Shown here: in pieces, positions 8,413 through 19,212 of the stretch | Layout of the letters: every line of letters starts with the position of its first letter | How positions within the stretch are numbered: position 1 is the stretch's first letter | DNA from: RUG563 sp045589355 | GTDB lineage: Bacteria; Bacillota; Clostridia; Christensenellales; Aristaeellaceae | Direction of reading: 5' to 3' | Assembly (NCBI GenBank): GCA_045589355.1 | Contig: JAZNOW010000013.1 | Coordinates: 1-64,000, forward strand | Length of the DNA: 64,000 nt | The notes under the pieces: generated by a model | What the model saw: only the letters and a program-made list of their open reading frames with translations | The model's database searches: none | Told to the model about the DNA's origin: nothing | Position numbers and translations under genes: made by a program

Positions 8413-9516
8413 TTATTGCATTTTCAGGTAAGCGGTGGTGAAGCCTTCGATGTTGCCGTTCATCACGTCATCGATGTTGCCGGCTTCGAAACCGGTACGG
8501 TGATCCTTCACCATGGTGTAGGGCTGGAAGACGTAGGAGCGGATCTGGCTGCCCCATTCGATCTTCTTCATTTCGCCCTTGATATCGGCCATTTCCTGTT
8601 CGCGTTCCCGTTCCTTCAGTTCCAGCAGCTTGGCCTTGAGCATTTTGATACAGGTGGCACGGTTCTGCACCTGGTCACGTTCCGTCTGGCAGGCCACCAC
8701 AATGCCGGTGGGGAAGTGGGTCATACGCACGGCAGAAGAGGTTTTGTTCACGTTCTGGCCGCCGGCGCCGGAGGAGTGGTAGGTGTCCACGCGCACGTCT
8801 TTCATGTCGATTTCGATATCGGTGTCCATTTCCTCCAGCATGGGGGCCACGTCCAGGGAGGAGAAGGAGGTGTGGCGGCGGGCGTTGGCGTCAAAGGGGG
8901 AGATGCGCACCAGCCGGTGCACGCCCTTTTCGCCGCGGAGGTAGCCGTAGGCATGGTCGCCGCTCACTTCGAAAGTGACGGATTTCACGCCGGCTTCGTC
9001 GCCGTCCAGGAAATCCAGCACCTTCACGGTGAAGCCCATGCGTTCGCAATAGCGGGTGTACATGCGGTAGAGCATGCCGGTCCAGTCCTGGGCTTCGGTG
9101 CCGCCGGCGCCGGCGTGGAGGGAAAGGATGGCGTCATGGTCGTCATACTTGCCCCGCATCAGGGTTTCCAGGGCCAGGGCTTCGGTATCGGCTTCCAGCT
9201 TTTCAATTTCCGCACCGGCTTCCTGGATCATGTCTTCGTCGTTTTCTTCCTGGGCCAGCTCCATCATGGTTTCCACGTCATCGCAGCCGGAAAGCAACCC
9301 TTCGTAGTGCTTGATCTTGCCTTCCAGGTTGGAAATGCGGCGGTTCACATGGGTGGAGCGTTCCAGGTTGTCCCAGAAGCCGTCGGCGTTCATTTCTTCC
9401 TTCAGTTCGGAAAGTTCTCTTTCCATATCGTCAATGTGCAGCCCTTCGCCCACTTCTTTCAGCTGGGCGCGGAGGGCGCTGAGTTTCGCGGTGTATTGTT
9501 CCAGTTCTACGATCAT
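8413..9516 (-). CDS. prfB: Peptide chain release factor 2
   Basis: 367 residues, RBS GGAGG before the ATG at 9516. The N-terminal coiled coil is followed by LHAGAGGTEAQDW, the stop-codon recognition tripeptide SPF (about 205-207) in ISPFDANARRHTSF, and the peptidyl-hydrolysis GGQ in SSGAGGQNVNKT (about 250), then SQIRSYVFQPY. The SPF motif separates it from RF1, which has PxT. It terminates translation at UGA and UAA. The whole gene reads in one frame from ATG, so the programmed +1 frameshift found near codon 25 in many bacteria is absent. secA lies upstream on the same strand. Confidence 0.97.
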   Translation of the reverse strand: MIVELEQYTAKLSALRAQLKEVGEGLHIDDMERELSELKEEMNADGFWDNLERSTHVNRRISNLEGKIKHYEGLLSGCDDVETMMELAQEENDEDMIQEAGAEIEKLEADTEALALETLMRGKYDDHDAILSLHAGAGGTEAQDWTGMLYRMYTRYCERMGFTVKVLDFLDGDEAGVKSVTFEVSGDHAYGYLRGEKGVHRLVRISPFDANARRHTSFSSLDVAPMLEEMDTDIEIDMKDVRVDTYHSSGAGGQNVNKTSSAVRMTHFPTGIVVACQTERDQVQNRATCIKMLKAKLLELKEREREQEMADIKGEMKKIEWGSQIRSYVFQPYTMVKDHRTGFEAGNIDDVMNGNIEGFTTAYLKMQ

Positions 9517-9621
9517 AAATATTGTCCTCCGCTTCTTGTCGGTTGTTTTCTTGTTGCAACACGGGCAGATTGCTGTACGATCTGCGTTTTGGATATTCCC
9601 GAGTCAGCTTTTCGGGAGGGT

Positions 9622-9659
9622 GCGGGAGGGGGCTTTTGGCTTCAAAAGCCTTCTCCCGC
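9622..9659 (-). terminator. Hairpin downstream of secA
   Basis: GCGGGAGGGGGCTTTTG pairs with CAAAAGCCTTCTCCCGC around a 4-nt loop, 14 bp past the secA stop. No T-run is seen on the minus strand. Its G-rich base resembles the hairpin after prfB. Confidence 0.55.
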
Positions 9660-9673
9660 CTATATTGTTTGCT

Positions 9674-12391
<2,718 letters not shown>

Positions 12392-12711
12392 CTTCTAACT
12401 CCTTTGGTTTATTCCGTCCGGCATCTGTGCCCATAAATCGCACATCATACCATTCTTTATTATATCACGAACTGCCTTGCCACTGCAACAAAGAAACGTA
12501 ACTTTTTGTGGTATATTATAAGGAAATAATGCGTTTTGCGATGCTGGGACCTGTACCTGACGATGGAGCAGGGAGCTTCTCGCCCCCTGTACCCCCACGG
12601 CAGGGGCATTGCCCCTGCACCCATCCTGCGACACGCAAGTATACAAAACAAACTTGTTTCCACATGAAGCTTGAGGGACGAAACTGTGAACCCACGGGCG
12701 CAATGAAAACG

Positions 12712-12757
12712 AAAAAAGAGCGGTTGAGAGAATGAATTCTCTCACCGCTTCTTTTTA
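12712..12757 (-). terminator. Bidirectional terminator hairpin within composite repeat 2
   Basis: AGCGGTTGAGAGAAT pairs with ATTCTCTCACCGCT, flanked by A6 on the left and a T-rich stretch on the right, so it is usable on both strands. It is the counterpart of 3632-3671. Confidence 0.7.
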
Positions 12758-12903
12758 TCGTTTTCCCCGGATGCCTTTGGCATCCGGCTGGCGGCGTTTC
12801 GCCGCCCAGCCCGTGGTGTGGCGGGGCCACAACCGGCTCGCAATATTGCAACCTTCTTTTGCATACGGGTTTTTGCGTGTTGCAGGCAATTCCCAAGCTC
12901 TAG

Positions 12904-13296
12904 CGGGAAACTGCTTGTTCTTCCCGCCAACCACTTCCGCAGTTGGGTCCAGGGTACTACCCTGGCCGCAGCTGGGTCCAGGGTCAATGACCCTGGTGGG
13001 GTGCAGGGGTGAAACCCCGCATGGTTCCCTCAAGCTACAGTGGGAAACTGCTTGTTCTTCCCGCCAACCACTTCCGCAATTGGGTCCAGGGTACTACCCT
13101 GGCCGCAGCTGGGTCCAGGGTCAATGACCCTGGTGGGGTGCAGGGGTGAACCCCCGCATGGTTCCCCAAGCCCCGGCGGGAAACCGTTTGTTCTTCCCGC
13201 CAACCACTTCCGCAGTTGGGTCCAGGGTACTACCCTGGCCGCAATTGGGTCCAGGGTACTATCCTGGCCGCAACTGGGCCCAGGGCACAGCCCTGG
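12904..13296. repeat. Tandem repeat, period about 137 bp, about 2.8 units
   Basis: Units begin with GGGAAACTGCTTGTTCTTCC at 12904, 13042 and 13178 (the last with small changes). Each contains a chain of self-complementary segments: CCAGGGTACTACCCTGG, CCAGGGTCAATGACCCTGG and GGGGTGAAACCCC. The last unit runs up to the stop of the DUF1846 gene. Confidence 0.85.
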
Positions 13297-14778
13297 TTAT
13301 TTGTGATACAGCTTATGGGTCTGGTACCGGGCGTCGCAGGTCAGGTTCACTTTCAGGCGACGGAAGATGTTGTCGTCCACCTGGGGCAAAATCACCGTGG
13401 CATGGGCTTCGCAGCCCTTCAGCAGGGGCAGCTGGGCCATGGCGTGGGCGGCGTCCTTGTTGGTGGCGGCGCAGATGCTCAGGGCCACCAGCACTTCGTC
13501 GCTGTGCAGGCGGGGGTTATGGTTGCCCAGGTAGTCGCACTTGAGGGACTGGATGGGCTCGATAACGGTGGGGGAGATCAGGTGCGCATTTTCGTCAATG
13601 CCGCCAAGGGCCTTCAGGGCATTGAGCAGCACGGCGGCAGAGGGGCCCAGCAGGGCAGACGTTTTGCCGGTGATGATGCGGCCGTCGGGCAGTTCAATGG
13701 CCAGGGCCGGTGCACCGGTTTCCGTTTCCCGGTTACGGGCGGCGGCCACCACAGGCCGGTCATCGGGGGAAATGCCCATCTGGTGCATCAGCCGCTGCAG
13801 CCTGTCCACCTCCACCTGAGTGGTGTGGGCCAGGGCCAGGGCGCTGCGGGCAGCGAAATACCGGCGGATCACTTCCTGCTTGGAGGCCTCCCGGCAGGCT
13901 TCGTCGTCCACGATGCAGTTGCCCACCATGTTCACGCCCATGTCCGTGGGGGATTTGTAGGGGGAGGAGCCGTAAATGTGTTCAAACACCGCGCTGAGCA
14001 CGGGGAAAATTTCAATATCCCGGTTATAGTTCACGGCGCTGATGCCGTAAGCGTCCAGATGATAGGGGTCGATCATGTTCACATCATCCAGGTCCGCCGT
14101 GGCAGCTTCGTACGCCATGTTGATGGGGTGCCGCAGGGGCAGGTTCCAGATGGGAAAGGTTTCAAACTTGGCATAGCCGGCCTGAATGCCCCGCTGATGG
14201 TCCTGATACAATTGGCTCAGGCACACGGCCATCTTGCCGCTGCCGGGGCCGGGCGCGGTGACCAGCACCAGCGGGCGCTGGGTTTCCACATATTCGTTCT
14301 GGCCAAAGCCTTCGTCGCTTACAATGTGCTTCACGTCGTAGGGGTAGCCTTCAATGTTGAAATGGCGGTACACCTTTACCCCCAGGTTTTCCAGCCGCTG
14401 CTTGAAATGCACGGCGGATGCCTGGTCGTTCCACCTTGTCATGACAACGCTGCCCACATACAGCCCGATGCCCCGGAAAGCGTCGATCAGCCGCAGCACT
14501 TCGGCGTCGTAAGTAATGCCCAGGTCGCCCCGCAGCTTGTTTTTTTCGATGTCATCGGCGCTGATGGCGATCACCAGTTCCGCCTGATCCCGAAGGGTGA
14601 GCAGCATGGCCACCTTGCTGTCCGGCCGGAAGCCCGGCAGTACCCGGGAGGCGTGATTGTCGTCAAATAGCTTGCCGCCCAGTTCCAGGTACAATTTGCC
14701 CCCGAACTGCTTGATTCTTTCCAGAATATGCTCCGATTGCATGGCGGTATACTTGTCATGATCAAACCCGATACGCAT
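13297..14778 (-). CDS. DUF1846 domain protein
   Basis: 493 residues. The ATG at 14778 lies 10 nt after GGAGG; a TTG two codons earlier is only 4 nt from it. The whole length matches the DUF1846 family of Firmicutes: MRIGFDHDKY at the start, then LYLELGGKLFDDNHASRVLPGF, LVLVTAPGPGSGKMAVCLSQ and HNPRLHSDEVLVALS. Structures in this family show an ATP- or nucleotide-like fold, but the function is not established. It is a lone minus-strand gene next to the composite repeat and is divergent from the LOG-like gene. Confidence 0.9.
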   Translation of the reverse strand: MRIGFDHDKYTAMQSEHILERIKQFGGKLYLELGGKLFDDNHASRVLPGFRPDSKVAMLLTLRDQAELVIAISADDIEKNKLRGDLGITYDAEVLRLIDAFRGIGLYVGSVVMTRWNDQASAVHFKQRLENLGVKVYRHFNIEGYPYDVKHIVSDEGFGQNEYVETQRPLVLVTAPGPGSGKMAVCLSQLYQDHQRGIQAGYAKFETFPIWNLPLRHPINMAYEAATADLDDVNMIDPYHLDAYGISAVNYNRDIEIFPVLSAVFEHIYGSSPYKSPTDMGVNMVGNCIVDDEACREASKQEVIRRYFAARSALALAHTTQVEVDRLQRLMHQMGISPDDRPVVAAARNRETETGAPALAIELPDGRIITGKTSALLGPSAAVLLNALKALGGIDENAHLISPTVIEPIQSLKCDYLGNHNPRLHSDEVLVALSICAATNKDAAHAMAQLPLLKGCEAHATVILPQVDDNIFRRLKVNLTCDARYQTHKLYHK

Positions 14779-14872
14779 TTTCAAAACGCCTCCGCATCAA
14801 AATCAAAAACAGATTGATTATACCACAGCCCGGGGCATGGAACAAGGGAGAAACAGCATTTTTTTTTGTTTT

Positions 14873-14901
14873 TTGACAGTCCCTTTTCTCTCTGCTATAC
14901 T
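14873..14901 (+). promoter_or_regulatory. Sigma-A promoter of the LOG-like gene
   Basis: TTGACA (14873-14878), a 17-nt spacer and TATACT (14896-14901), ending 22 nt before the ATG at 14924. This is near-consensus. Confidence 0.85.
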
Positions 14902-14923
14902 GTTTGCGGAAGGGGTGAAGCAG

Positions 14924-15469
14924 ATGAAAAAGGAAAAAATCGCCGTGTTTTGCGGCTCCCGGATGGGCAGCCATCCCGTTTACCGTGAGGCTGCTTTGGA
15001 AACCGGTCTGGCCCTTGCAAAAAGCGGCCGCACGCTGCTCTTTGGCGGCTGCGATTACGGCCTGATGCAGGTGGTATCCCATGCCGCCCACGACCACGGC
15101 GGCCGGGTGCTTTCCTTCCGCATTCAGGGGCTCACCGATGCCTATGCCCCGGAAATCATTGCGGCGGACGAGCAGCTGGAGCATGTGCAGGCCAGAAAGC
15201 GCCGGCTCATTGAGGCAGCCGATGCCTGCATTGCCCTGCCCGGCGGGCTGGGCACGCTGGACGAAATGGGCGATGTGTATTCCATGAGCCAGCTGGGGGA
15301 CCTTCGCCGGCCTCTTGGTATTCTCAACGTCAACGGCTATTTTGACGGCTTTTTGCAGTTTGTGGATACCATCCACCGGGAAGGCTTCTTAAGCGATCGG
15401 GACAAGGGGCTCATCATCGTCCGGCAGGATATCCATGCGCTGCTGGATGCCCTGGATGCAGCGGAATGA
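14924..15469 (+). CDS. TIGR00730/LOG-family Rossmann protein
   Basis: 181 residues from the ATG at 14924, preceded by GAAGGGGTGAAGC and the promoter above. The LOG (lysine decarboxylase-like, cytokinin-activating) family is identified by GGCDYGLM (41-48) and the nucleotide-binding PGGLGTLDE (106-114), with the preceding conserved Arg residues at 91-94. Family members cleave nucleoside 5'-monophosphates to base plus ribose 5-phosphate. The bacterial role is usually nucleotide housekeeping. It is monocistronic, with its own terminator at 15485-15526. Confidence 0.88.
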   Translation: MKKEKIAVFCGSRMGSHPVYREAALETGLALAKSGRTLLFGGCDYGLMQVVSHAAHDHGGRVLSFRIQGLTDAYAPEIIAADEQLEHVQARKRRLIEAADACIALPGGLGTLDEMGDVYSMSQLGDLRRPLGILNVNGYFDGFLQFVDTIHREGFLSDRDKGLIIVRQDIHALLDALDAAE

Positions 15470-15484
15470 GCGCAGCCATAAAGA

Positions 15485-15526
15485 AACAGCAAGCCATACG
15501 CTCCTGTACGGCTTGCTGTTTTTTTC
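15485..15526 (+). terminator. Rho-independent terminator of the LOG-like gene
   Basis: AACAGCAAGCC pairs with GGCTTGCTGTT around a short apical stem and is followed by T7. It lies between convergent genes. Confidence 0.9.
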
Positions 15527-15540
15527 TTATGCCCGGCGGA

Positions 15541-16155
15541 TCACCAGGAAATTTCGCGCATCTGCCCATCCCGCATGACAATGCGGTTTTCTTCCGAGTG
15601 GATGTATTCTTCTCTTGCATCATAGCAGAAATCCATCTGCATATATTGCCCGGCGCACAGGCCGCTGCCGTCTTTGGTGGGGCAGAACACCCGGAACGTG
15701 AAGCCTTCCGGGCGCAGCTTGTTGAAATACAGTTTCCACAGCATGTGCAGCCCCGCCTGGGTCATGGCAAAGGAAAAATCCTTGGTTTCTTTGGGTTCCC
15801 GGGTGCTGGTGGCGGCAGAGGTGATAAGGCCCAGCCGCTTCTTGCCCTGCCGCAGGAAGGGCAGCATGGCTTCCACCAGGGCATGGGTGCCGTTTACGCC
15901 CCGGTCAAAAACCCGGCTCAGGTCCTGATAGTCCAGCATGCCAAGTGCCTGCACATTTTCGCCCTCATGCGTGGCCTGAACCACCAGGTAATCCAGCCTG
16001 CCTTCTTTTTCAATGGCCTCCAGCGCCGCAGCAAGCTGCGCTTTATCGGCCGCTGCGTTCATTTCGTACACAGCCGCACCCTGCTGCCGGAACCACGCCG
16101 CAGCCCCGGCCGCTTCCGGAAAACACGTTCCGGCAATCAATACAATTTCTTTCAT
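15541..16155 (-). CDS. Degenerate SDR-like protein (probable pseudoenzyme)
   Basis: 204 residues. The ATG at 16155 is 6 nt from GAGGAGG, while an ATG at 16161 touches it, so 16155 is preferred. The overall pattern is that of a short-chain dehydrogenase/reductase, and it shares the stretch LRPEGFTFRVFCPT with LRPEGYTFRLFHPG of the adjacent intact SDR. However, the cofactor motif TGxxxGxG is replaced by AGTCFPEAAG and the catalytic YxxxK is missing (FSFAMTQAG). It looks like a diverged tandem duplicate that cannot work as a normal SDR oxidoreductase. Binding or regulatory roles are possible but unknown. It is in an operon with the SDR and ThuA-like genes. Confidence 0.75.
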   Translation of the reverse strand: MKEIVLIAGTCFPEAAGAAAWFRQQGAAVYEMNAAADKAQLAAALEAIEKEGRLDYLVVQATHEGENVQALGMLDYQDLSRVFDRGVNGTHALVEAMLPFLRQGKKRLGLITSAATSTREPKETKDFSFAMTQAGLHMLWKLYFNKLRPEGFTFRVFCPTKDGSGLCAGQYMQMDFCYDAREEYIHSEENRIVMRDGQMREISW

Positions 16156-16166
16156 GAACATCCTCC

Positions 16167-16856
16167 TCAGAACGGCCAGTATTGCCCCTGAATATCCCGC
16201 AGGATCAGCACATCGTCTATTTCGTCGTCGCCGGTAAAGTACCGGTAAGCCACCGGTGCGGCTTCCTCCGGCTCAAAATCGCCCACCGTGCTCTTCTGCC
16301 CGGACATGTAGCTTTTCACCCAGCCCGGATGGAACAGGCGGAACGTGTAGCCTTCCGGGCGCAGCGCCTGAAACAGCATGTGCATTTCCATGTTCAGCGC
16401 CGCTTTGGACACGCAGTAGGGGAAATCCTTTACCCGCTGCATCAGCGCGATCACGCCGGTTTCGGAGGAGAAGGTGCACAGCCTTTTTTTGCCCTCCGTC
16501 ATCAGCGGCAAAAAGGCTTCCACCGTGCGCAGGGGCCCCAGGGCATTTACCTGAAAGGCCGTCCGGAAACCGTCTGCATCTTCTTTTTGGGGAAAGACGC
16601 CGGCGCAATTGATCAGGTAATCCACGTGCCCTGTCAGGGTGCCGACAAGCCGCGCCGCTTCTTTGACGGATGCATCGTCCCCCACGTTGAGGGGGATCAG
16701 GTGCATCCGGTCCGGGTACCGGGTTTTCAGCTGTGCCAGCTGGGGCCAGTCCGGCATAAACTGGCCGGCATAAACGGTGTACCCATTGTTCAGGAAAGTT
16801 TCCGTCAGCGCAAGGCCAATGCCTCTGTCTGCGCCGGTGATCACAACATGTTCCAT
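16167..16856 (-). CDS. Short-chain dehydrogenase/reductase
   Basis: 229 residues, RBS AGGAGG before the ATG at 16856. It has a classical SDR layout: TGADRGIG (7-14) for NAD(P), NCAGVFP, the catalytic Ser in FSSETG, and YCVSK (about 151-155) as catalytic Tyr/Lys. It reduces or oxidises an unidentified small carbonyl or alcohol. Its start lies immediately after the stop of the ThuA-like gene, implying co-translation, and the degenerate paralogue follows. Confidence 0.9.
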   Translation of the reverse strand: MEHVVITGADRGIGLALTETFLNNGYTVYAGQFMPDWPQLAQLKTRYPDRMHLIPLNVGDDASVKEAARLVGTLTGHVDYLINCAGVFPQKEDADGFRTAFQVNALGPLRTVEAFLPLMTEGKKRLCTFSSETGVIALMQRVKDFPYCVSKAALNMEMHMLFQALRPEGYTFRLFHPGWVKSYMSGQKSTVGDFEPEEAAPVAYRYFTGDDEIDDVLILRDIQGQYWPF

Positions 16857-17546
16857 TCAGGCCTCCTGTTTTTTCATGCACCAGTGGATGGCGTTGGTCA
16901 TGAGTTTCTGAAATGCCGGGTGCTGCCATACCGCACGGATGTGGCCGGGGATCAGGGCGCACAGCCGGCCCCGGCCCATTTCCCGCACATAAGCGGCCGG
17001 CATGGCAGCGGCGGATTGGGAAGAGGATTCCATCAGGATCCGGGCGTCCGCAGCGGTCAGATCGATCTGGTAATGCTCGTCCCGCTCACAGAAATCTTCC
17101 ACCCCTGCGGTGACGGGATGCTCCCTGTCCACCACCCGATAGGTCACCGGGCAGCGGGGCGGATGGGTCACAAAACGGCAGCCCACAAAATCGATGTACT
17201 CCCGGCAGGGGGCCAGGCAGTTTTCCTGCATGTGCTTTTCCGAAAAGGAGCAGCCGGCATGCACCGCCAGAAAGCCGCCGCCCTGCCGCACGTATTGCTC
17301 AAAATCCCGGGGCGTGCATTCGTTCACGCCCTCCTCAAACCAGGGCACGCTGTTGCCGCCGGTCACATGGTTGCCCTTGCAGCAGATGACCAGATCATAG
17401 GCTGCCAGATCGGCAGCGGTGAGCATATCCTTGGCATCCTCCATGAAGGTCATCTGATCGTACAGCTCCGTCAAGCAGGAAAAGCCGCTTTTGATCACTT
17501 CTGCCGGGTGCCAGATATCGCCGCAAATCACCAGAATATTCGCCAT
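16857..17546 (-). CDS. ThuA-like domain protein
   Basis: 229 residues from the ATG at 17546 (RBS AAAGGA). An in-frame extension to 17660 lacks support. The glutamine-amidotransferase-like ThuA fold is indicated by ILVICGDIWHPAEV, YDLVICCKGNHVTGG, FLAVHAGCS and the closing ALIPGHIRAVWQHPAFQKLMTNAIHW. ThuA proteins are linked to trehalose or other sugar catabolism, and many act as trehalose- or 3-keto-sugar-related enzymes, but the substrate is unclear. It heads the three-gene operon with two SDRs, consistent with oxidation and reduction of a sugar. Confidence 0.85.
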   Translation of the reverse strand: MANILVICGDIWHPAEVIKSGFSCLTELYDQMTFMEDAKDMLTAADLAAYDLVICCKGNHVTGGNSVPWFEEGVNECTPRDFEQYVRQGGGFLAVHAGCSFSEKHMQENCLAPCREYIDFVGCRFVTHPPRCPVTYRVVDREHPVTAGVEDFCERDEHYQIDLTAADARILMESSSQSAAAMPAAYVREMGRGRLCALIPGHIRAVWQHPAFQKLMTNAIHWCMKKQEA

Positions 17547-17667
17547 GCTCTTATTCCTTTCCGTATGGATTGCTATGGGGTTGTGAACGATGAAGCATGC
17601 TTTGATTATAGCGAAAAACGCGGGCATATTCAATGGGAAACGTGCTTTTTTTTCCGGCACAGCAAGA

Positions 17668-17708
17668 AAAAAACAGCAAGCCCGGCAAGGCTTGCTGTGT
17701 TGTTTTTT
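17668..17708 (-). terminator. Terminator of the CofE-like gene
   Basis: AACAGCAAGCC pairs with GGCTTGCTGT across a short loop. T-runs flank it on both strands, so it serves the minus gene ending at 17709. The stem is nearly the same as at 15485-15526. Confidence 0.85.
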
Positions 17709-18455
17709 TTATTTCACCGGGCGGATCAGGATCAGGGGGGTCAGTTCGTCGCCCTGGCCGGAGGGGTTATCCTGCATGGCGTCCTGAATTTCGTCATCGG
17801 TGAGGGGGAAGTTGTCGCACTTGCCCAGCTGGTTCTGTTCAATGTCGTTGGCGTCCATCAGCACCACCGGGATGCCGGTTTCCTTTTCCAGCTCATTGCA
17901 CAGTTCCACGGGGTTGGGGGGGTTGATGAGGGCCAGCTCCTTGTACCGTTCAAAGCTGGAACGGAAGTAGAAGCCGTCAATGCCGCCCACGCCCTGGCCG
18001 CACACCTTGTAGAAAACGCCCTTGATGCCAAACAGCTTGGTCACGGCGGAGCATACAACGGCCAGCAGCACCCGGGGCAGGCCGCACATGTCGATCACCA
18101 GCTGCAGCTTGTAGGGTTCATGCATGCCGACGCCGGTGTGGTTGATGCCGGCAAAGCGCCACAAAAGGTTGGCCCAGAAGCCGGGCTTCACCTGTTCGCG
18201 GGTTTTTACGTTGTTGGTGCACATGGCCATCACCTTGGCCCCGAAGGACACCATATCGCCTTCCTGGTACAGGGGGCGCACATATTTTTCGATCAGGTTT
18301 TTCTGGCTTTCGCCCACTTCCACAAAGTGGGTCTGGATGGCGTAGCGGTCATACTTTTTGCCGTTTTTGCCTTCAATGGTGCCCCGGTCAAAATATACCA
18401 CGCCGTTTTCTTCACGGCGCTGTTCTTCCAGATTGCGGGAAGGAATGATGCCCAT
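17709..18455 (-). CDS. Coenzyme F420-0:L-glutamate ligase-like protein
   Basis: 248 residues. The ATG at 18455 lies 9 nt after GGAGGT; the TTG two codons earlier is only 3 nt away. It resembles the CofE/FbiB ligase domain: YAIQTHFVEVGES, VVCSAVTKLFGIKGVFYKV, GGIDGFYF and a C-terminal LTPLILIRPV. In F420 producers this domain adds gamma-linked glutamates to F420-0. No other F420 biosynthesis genes are in the window and clostridia generally do not make F420, so this member probably acts on another substrate. It is monocistronic. Confidence 0.75.
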   Translation of the reverse strand: MGIIPSRNLEEQRREENGVVYFDRGTIEGKNGKKYDRYAIQTHFVEVGESQKNLIEKYVRPLYQEGDMVSFGAKVMAMCTNNVKTREQVKPGFWANLLWRFAGINHTGVGMHEPYKLQLVIDMCGLPRVLLAVVCSAVTKLFGIKGVFYKVCGQGVGGIDGFYFRSSFERYKELALINPPNPVELCNELEKETGIPVVLMDANDIEQNQLGKCDNFPLTDDEIQDAMQDNPSGQGDELTPLILIRPVK

Positions 18456-18556
18456 CTTCAATCTACCTCCGTCATTGGTAACGTTGCCCTATTTTACACC
18501 CGTTTATGCATGGTTGTCAATCATTCGCATACAAATGAATAAAGGGGATGATCAAA

Positions 18557-18805
18557 ATGGGGGAAGGCCATTGGGCGGTGGTTTTGTGGGTGATGGTATT
18601 TCTGGCGGTGCTTTTGTTTGTTGTGCTGCATATCCGCCTTCAAAAGCGTCTGCACCGGTTGATGCAGCGGGCCTTCTGGGCGTTTTTTGCCGTATGGCTG
18701 GGCAGCACGGCAGGCTGGATGGGGCTGAACCTGTTTACCTTGTCCTTTACCGCCTGTTTCGGCCTGCCCGGCATGGCGGCGCTGATGGTGATCGCTGGTA
18801 TGTGA
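18557..18805 (+). CDS. bofA: BofA-family pro-sigma-K processing inhibitor
   Basis: 82 residues. The ATG at 18557 is 9 nt after AAGGGG, while the ATG at 18548 is directly against it. Two hydrophobic helices (about 8-25 and 38-80) include the family hallmark GLNLFTLSFTACFGLPGM. BofA is a forespore/mother-cell membrane protein that holds the SpoIVFB protease inactive until sigma-K is needed. Its presence suggests that the host sporulates or descends from spore formers. It is monocistronic, with its own terminator, immediately before the phage-like operon. Confidence 0.75.
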   Translation: MGEGHWAVVLWVMVFLAVLLFVVLHIRLQKRLHRLMQRAFWAFFAVWLGSTAGWMGLNLFTLSFTACFGLPGMAALMVIAGM

Positions 18806-18828
18806 AAAGCAAAAAGGGAATGACAGCG

Positions 18829-18857
18829 GCGGGAAAAGGATGTTTTCCCCCGTTTTT
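18829..18857 (+). terminator. Rho-independent terminator after bofA
   Basis: CGGGAAAA pairs with TTTTCCCCCG around GGATG, followed by T7. It separates bofA from the phage-like operon. Confidence 0.8.
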
Positions 18858-18987
18858 TTGTGCTGTTTTTTCTGCCATGGTTCATGGCGTTCGTTTTTGA
18901 CCGGACGTGGACGGAACCGGAAAAAATCCCGCCAGTGCATGTCATGCAGAGGCCGTGGTAAGCTTGCCTTGGCCGGAAGGGGAGGTG

Positions 18988-19212
18988 ATGCATTCGGCAA
19001 TGAGAAAACAGGCCCGGGAAAGGCTCCGGGAAAAAACGCTGCAGGCGGCGATCCGGGCGGTGGAGCGTTTGCAGCGCATGCTTCGGGATGAGAATACCTC
19101 CAATGCCGATGCCATCAAAGCGGCGGCGCTGGTGTTGGAAAGGGTGCCTTCGGAGGGGACGGAGGGAAGCGGCACCGGGGATTATGAGATTGTGCTGAAG
19201 GAGGGGCCGTAA
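18988..19212 (+). CDS. Small phage protein, possible terminase small subunit
   Basis: 74 residues from the ATG at 18988, preceded by GGGGAGG. In-frame starts further up (18907) have no ribosome site. It is highly basic and helical at the N-terminus (MRKQARERLREKTLQAAIRAVERLQRML), with a C-terminal GDYEIVLKEG tail. Its position directly before TerL, and a size suited to a DNA-binding oligomer, suggest TerS, but no family signature was recognised. The stop is one base before the TerL start. Confidence 0.5.
   Translation: MHSAMRKQARERLREKTLQAAIRAVERLQRMLRDENTSNADAIKAAALVLERVPSEGTEGSGTGDYEIVLKEGP

Larger units (their letters stand above)
12500..13296 (-). repeat. Composite non-coding repeat, copy 2 (inverted)
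   Basis: About 800 bp between secA and the DUF1846 gene with no credible ORF. Read on the minus strand it repeats the modules of 3012-3828 in the same order: hairpin blocks introduced by ACCATGCGGGG, one unit of the TTTGCGA-type repeat (near 12850), the block CCACGGGCTGGGCGG, a terminator hairpin, CGTTTTCATTGCGCCCGTGGG, and a last hairpin block GGGTGCAGGGGCAATGCCCC. Substitutions often preserve base pairing, which suggests selection on structure or repeated spread. Confidence 0.75.
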
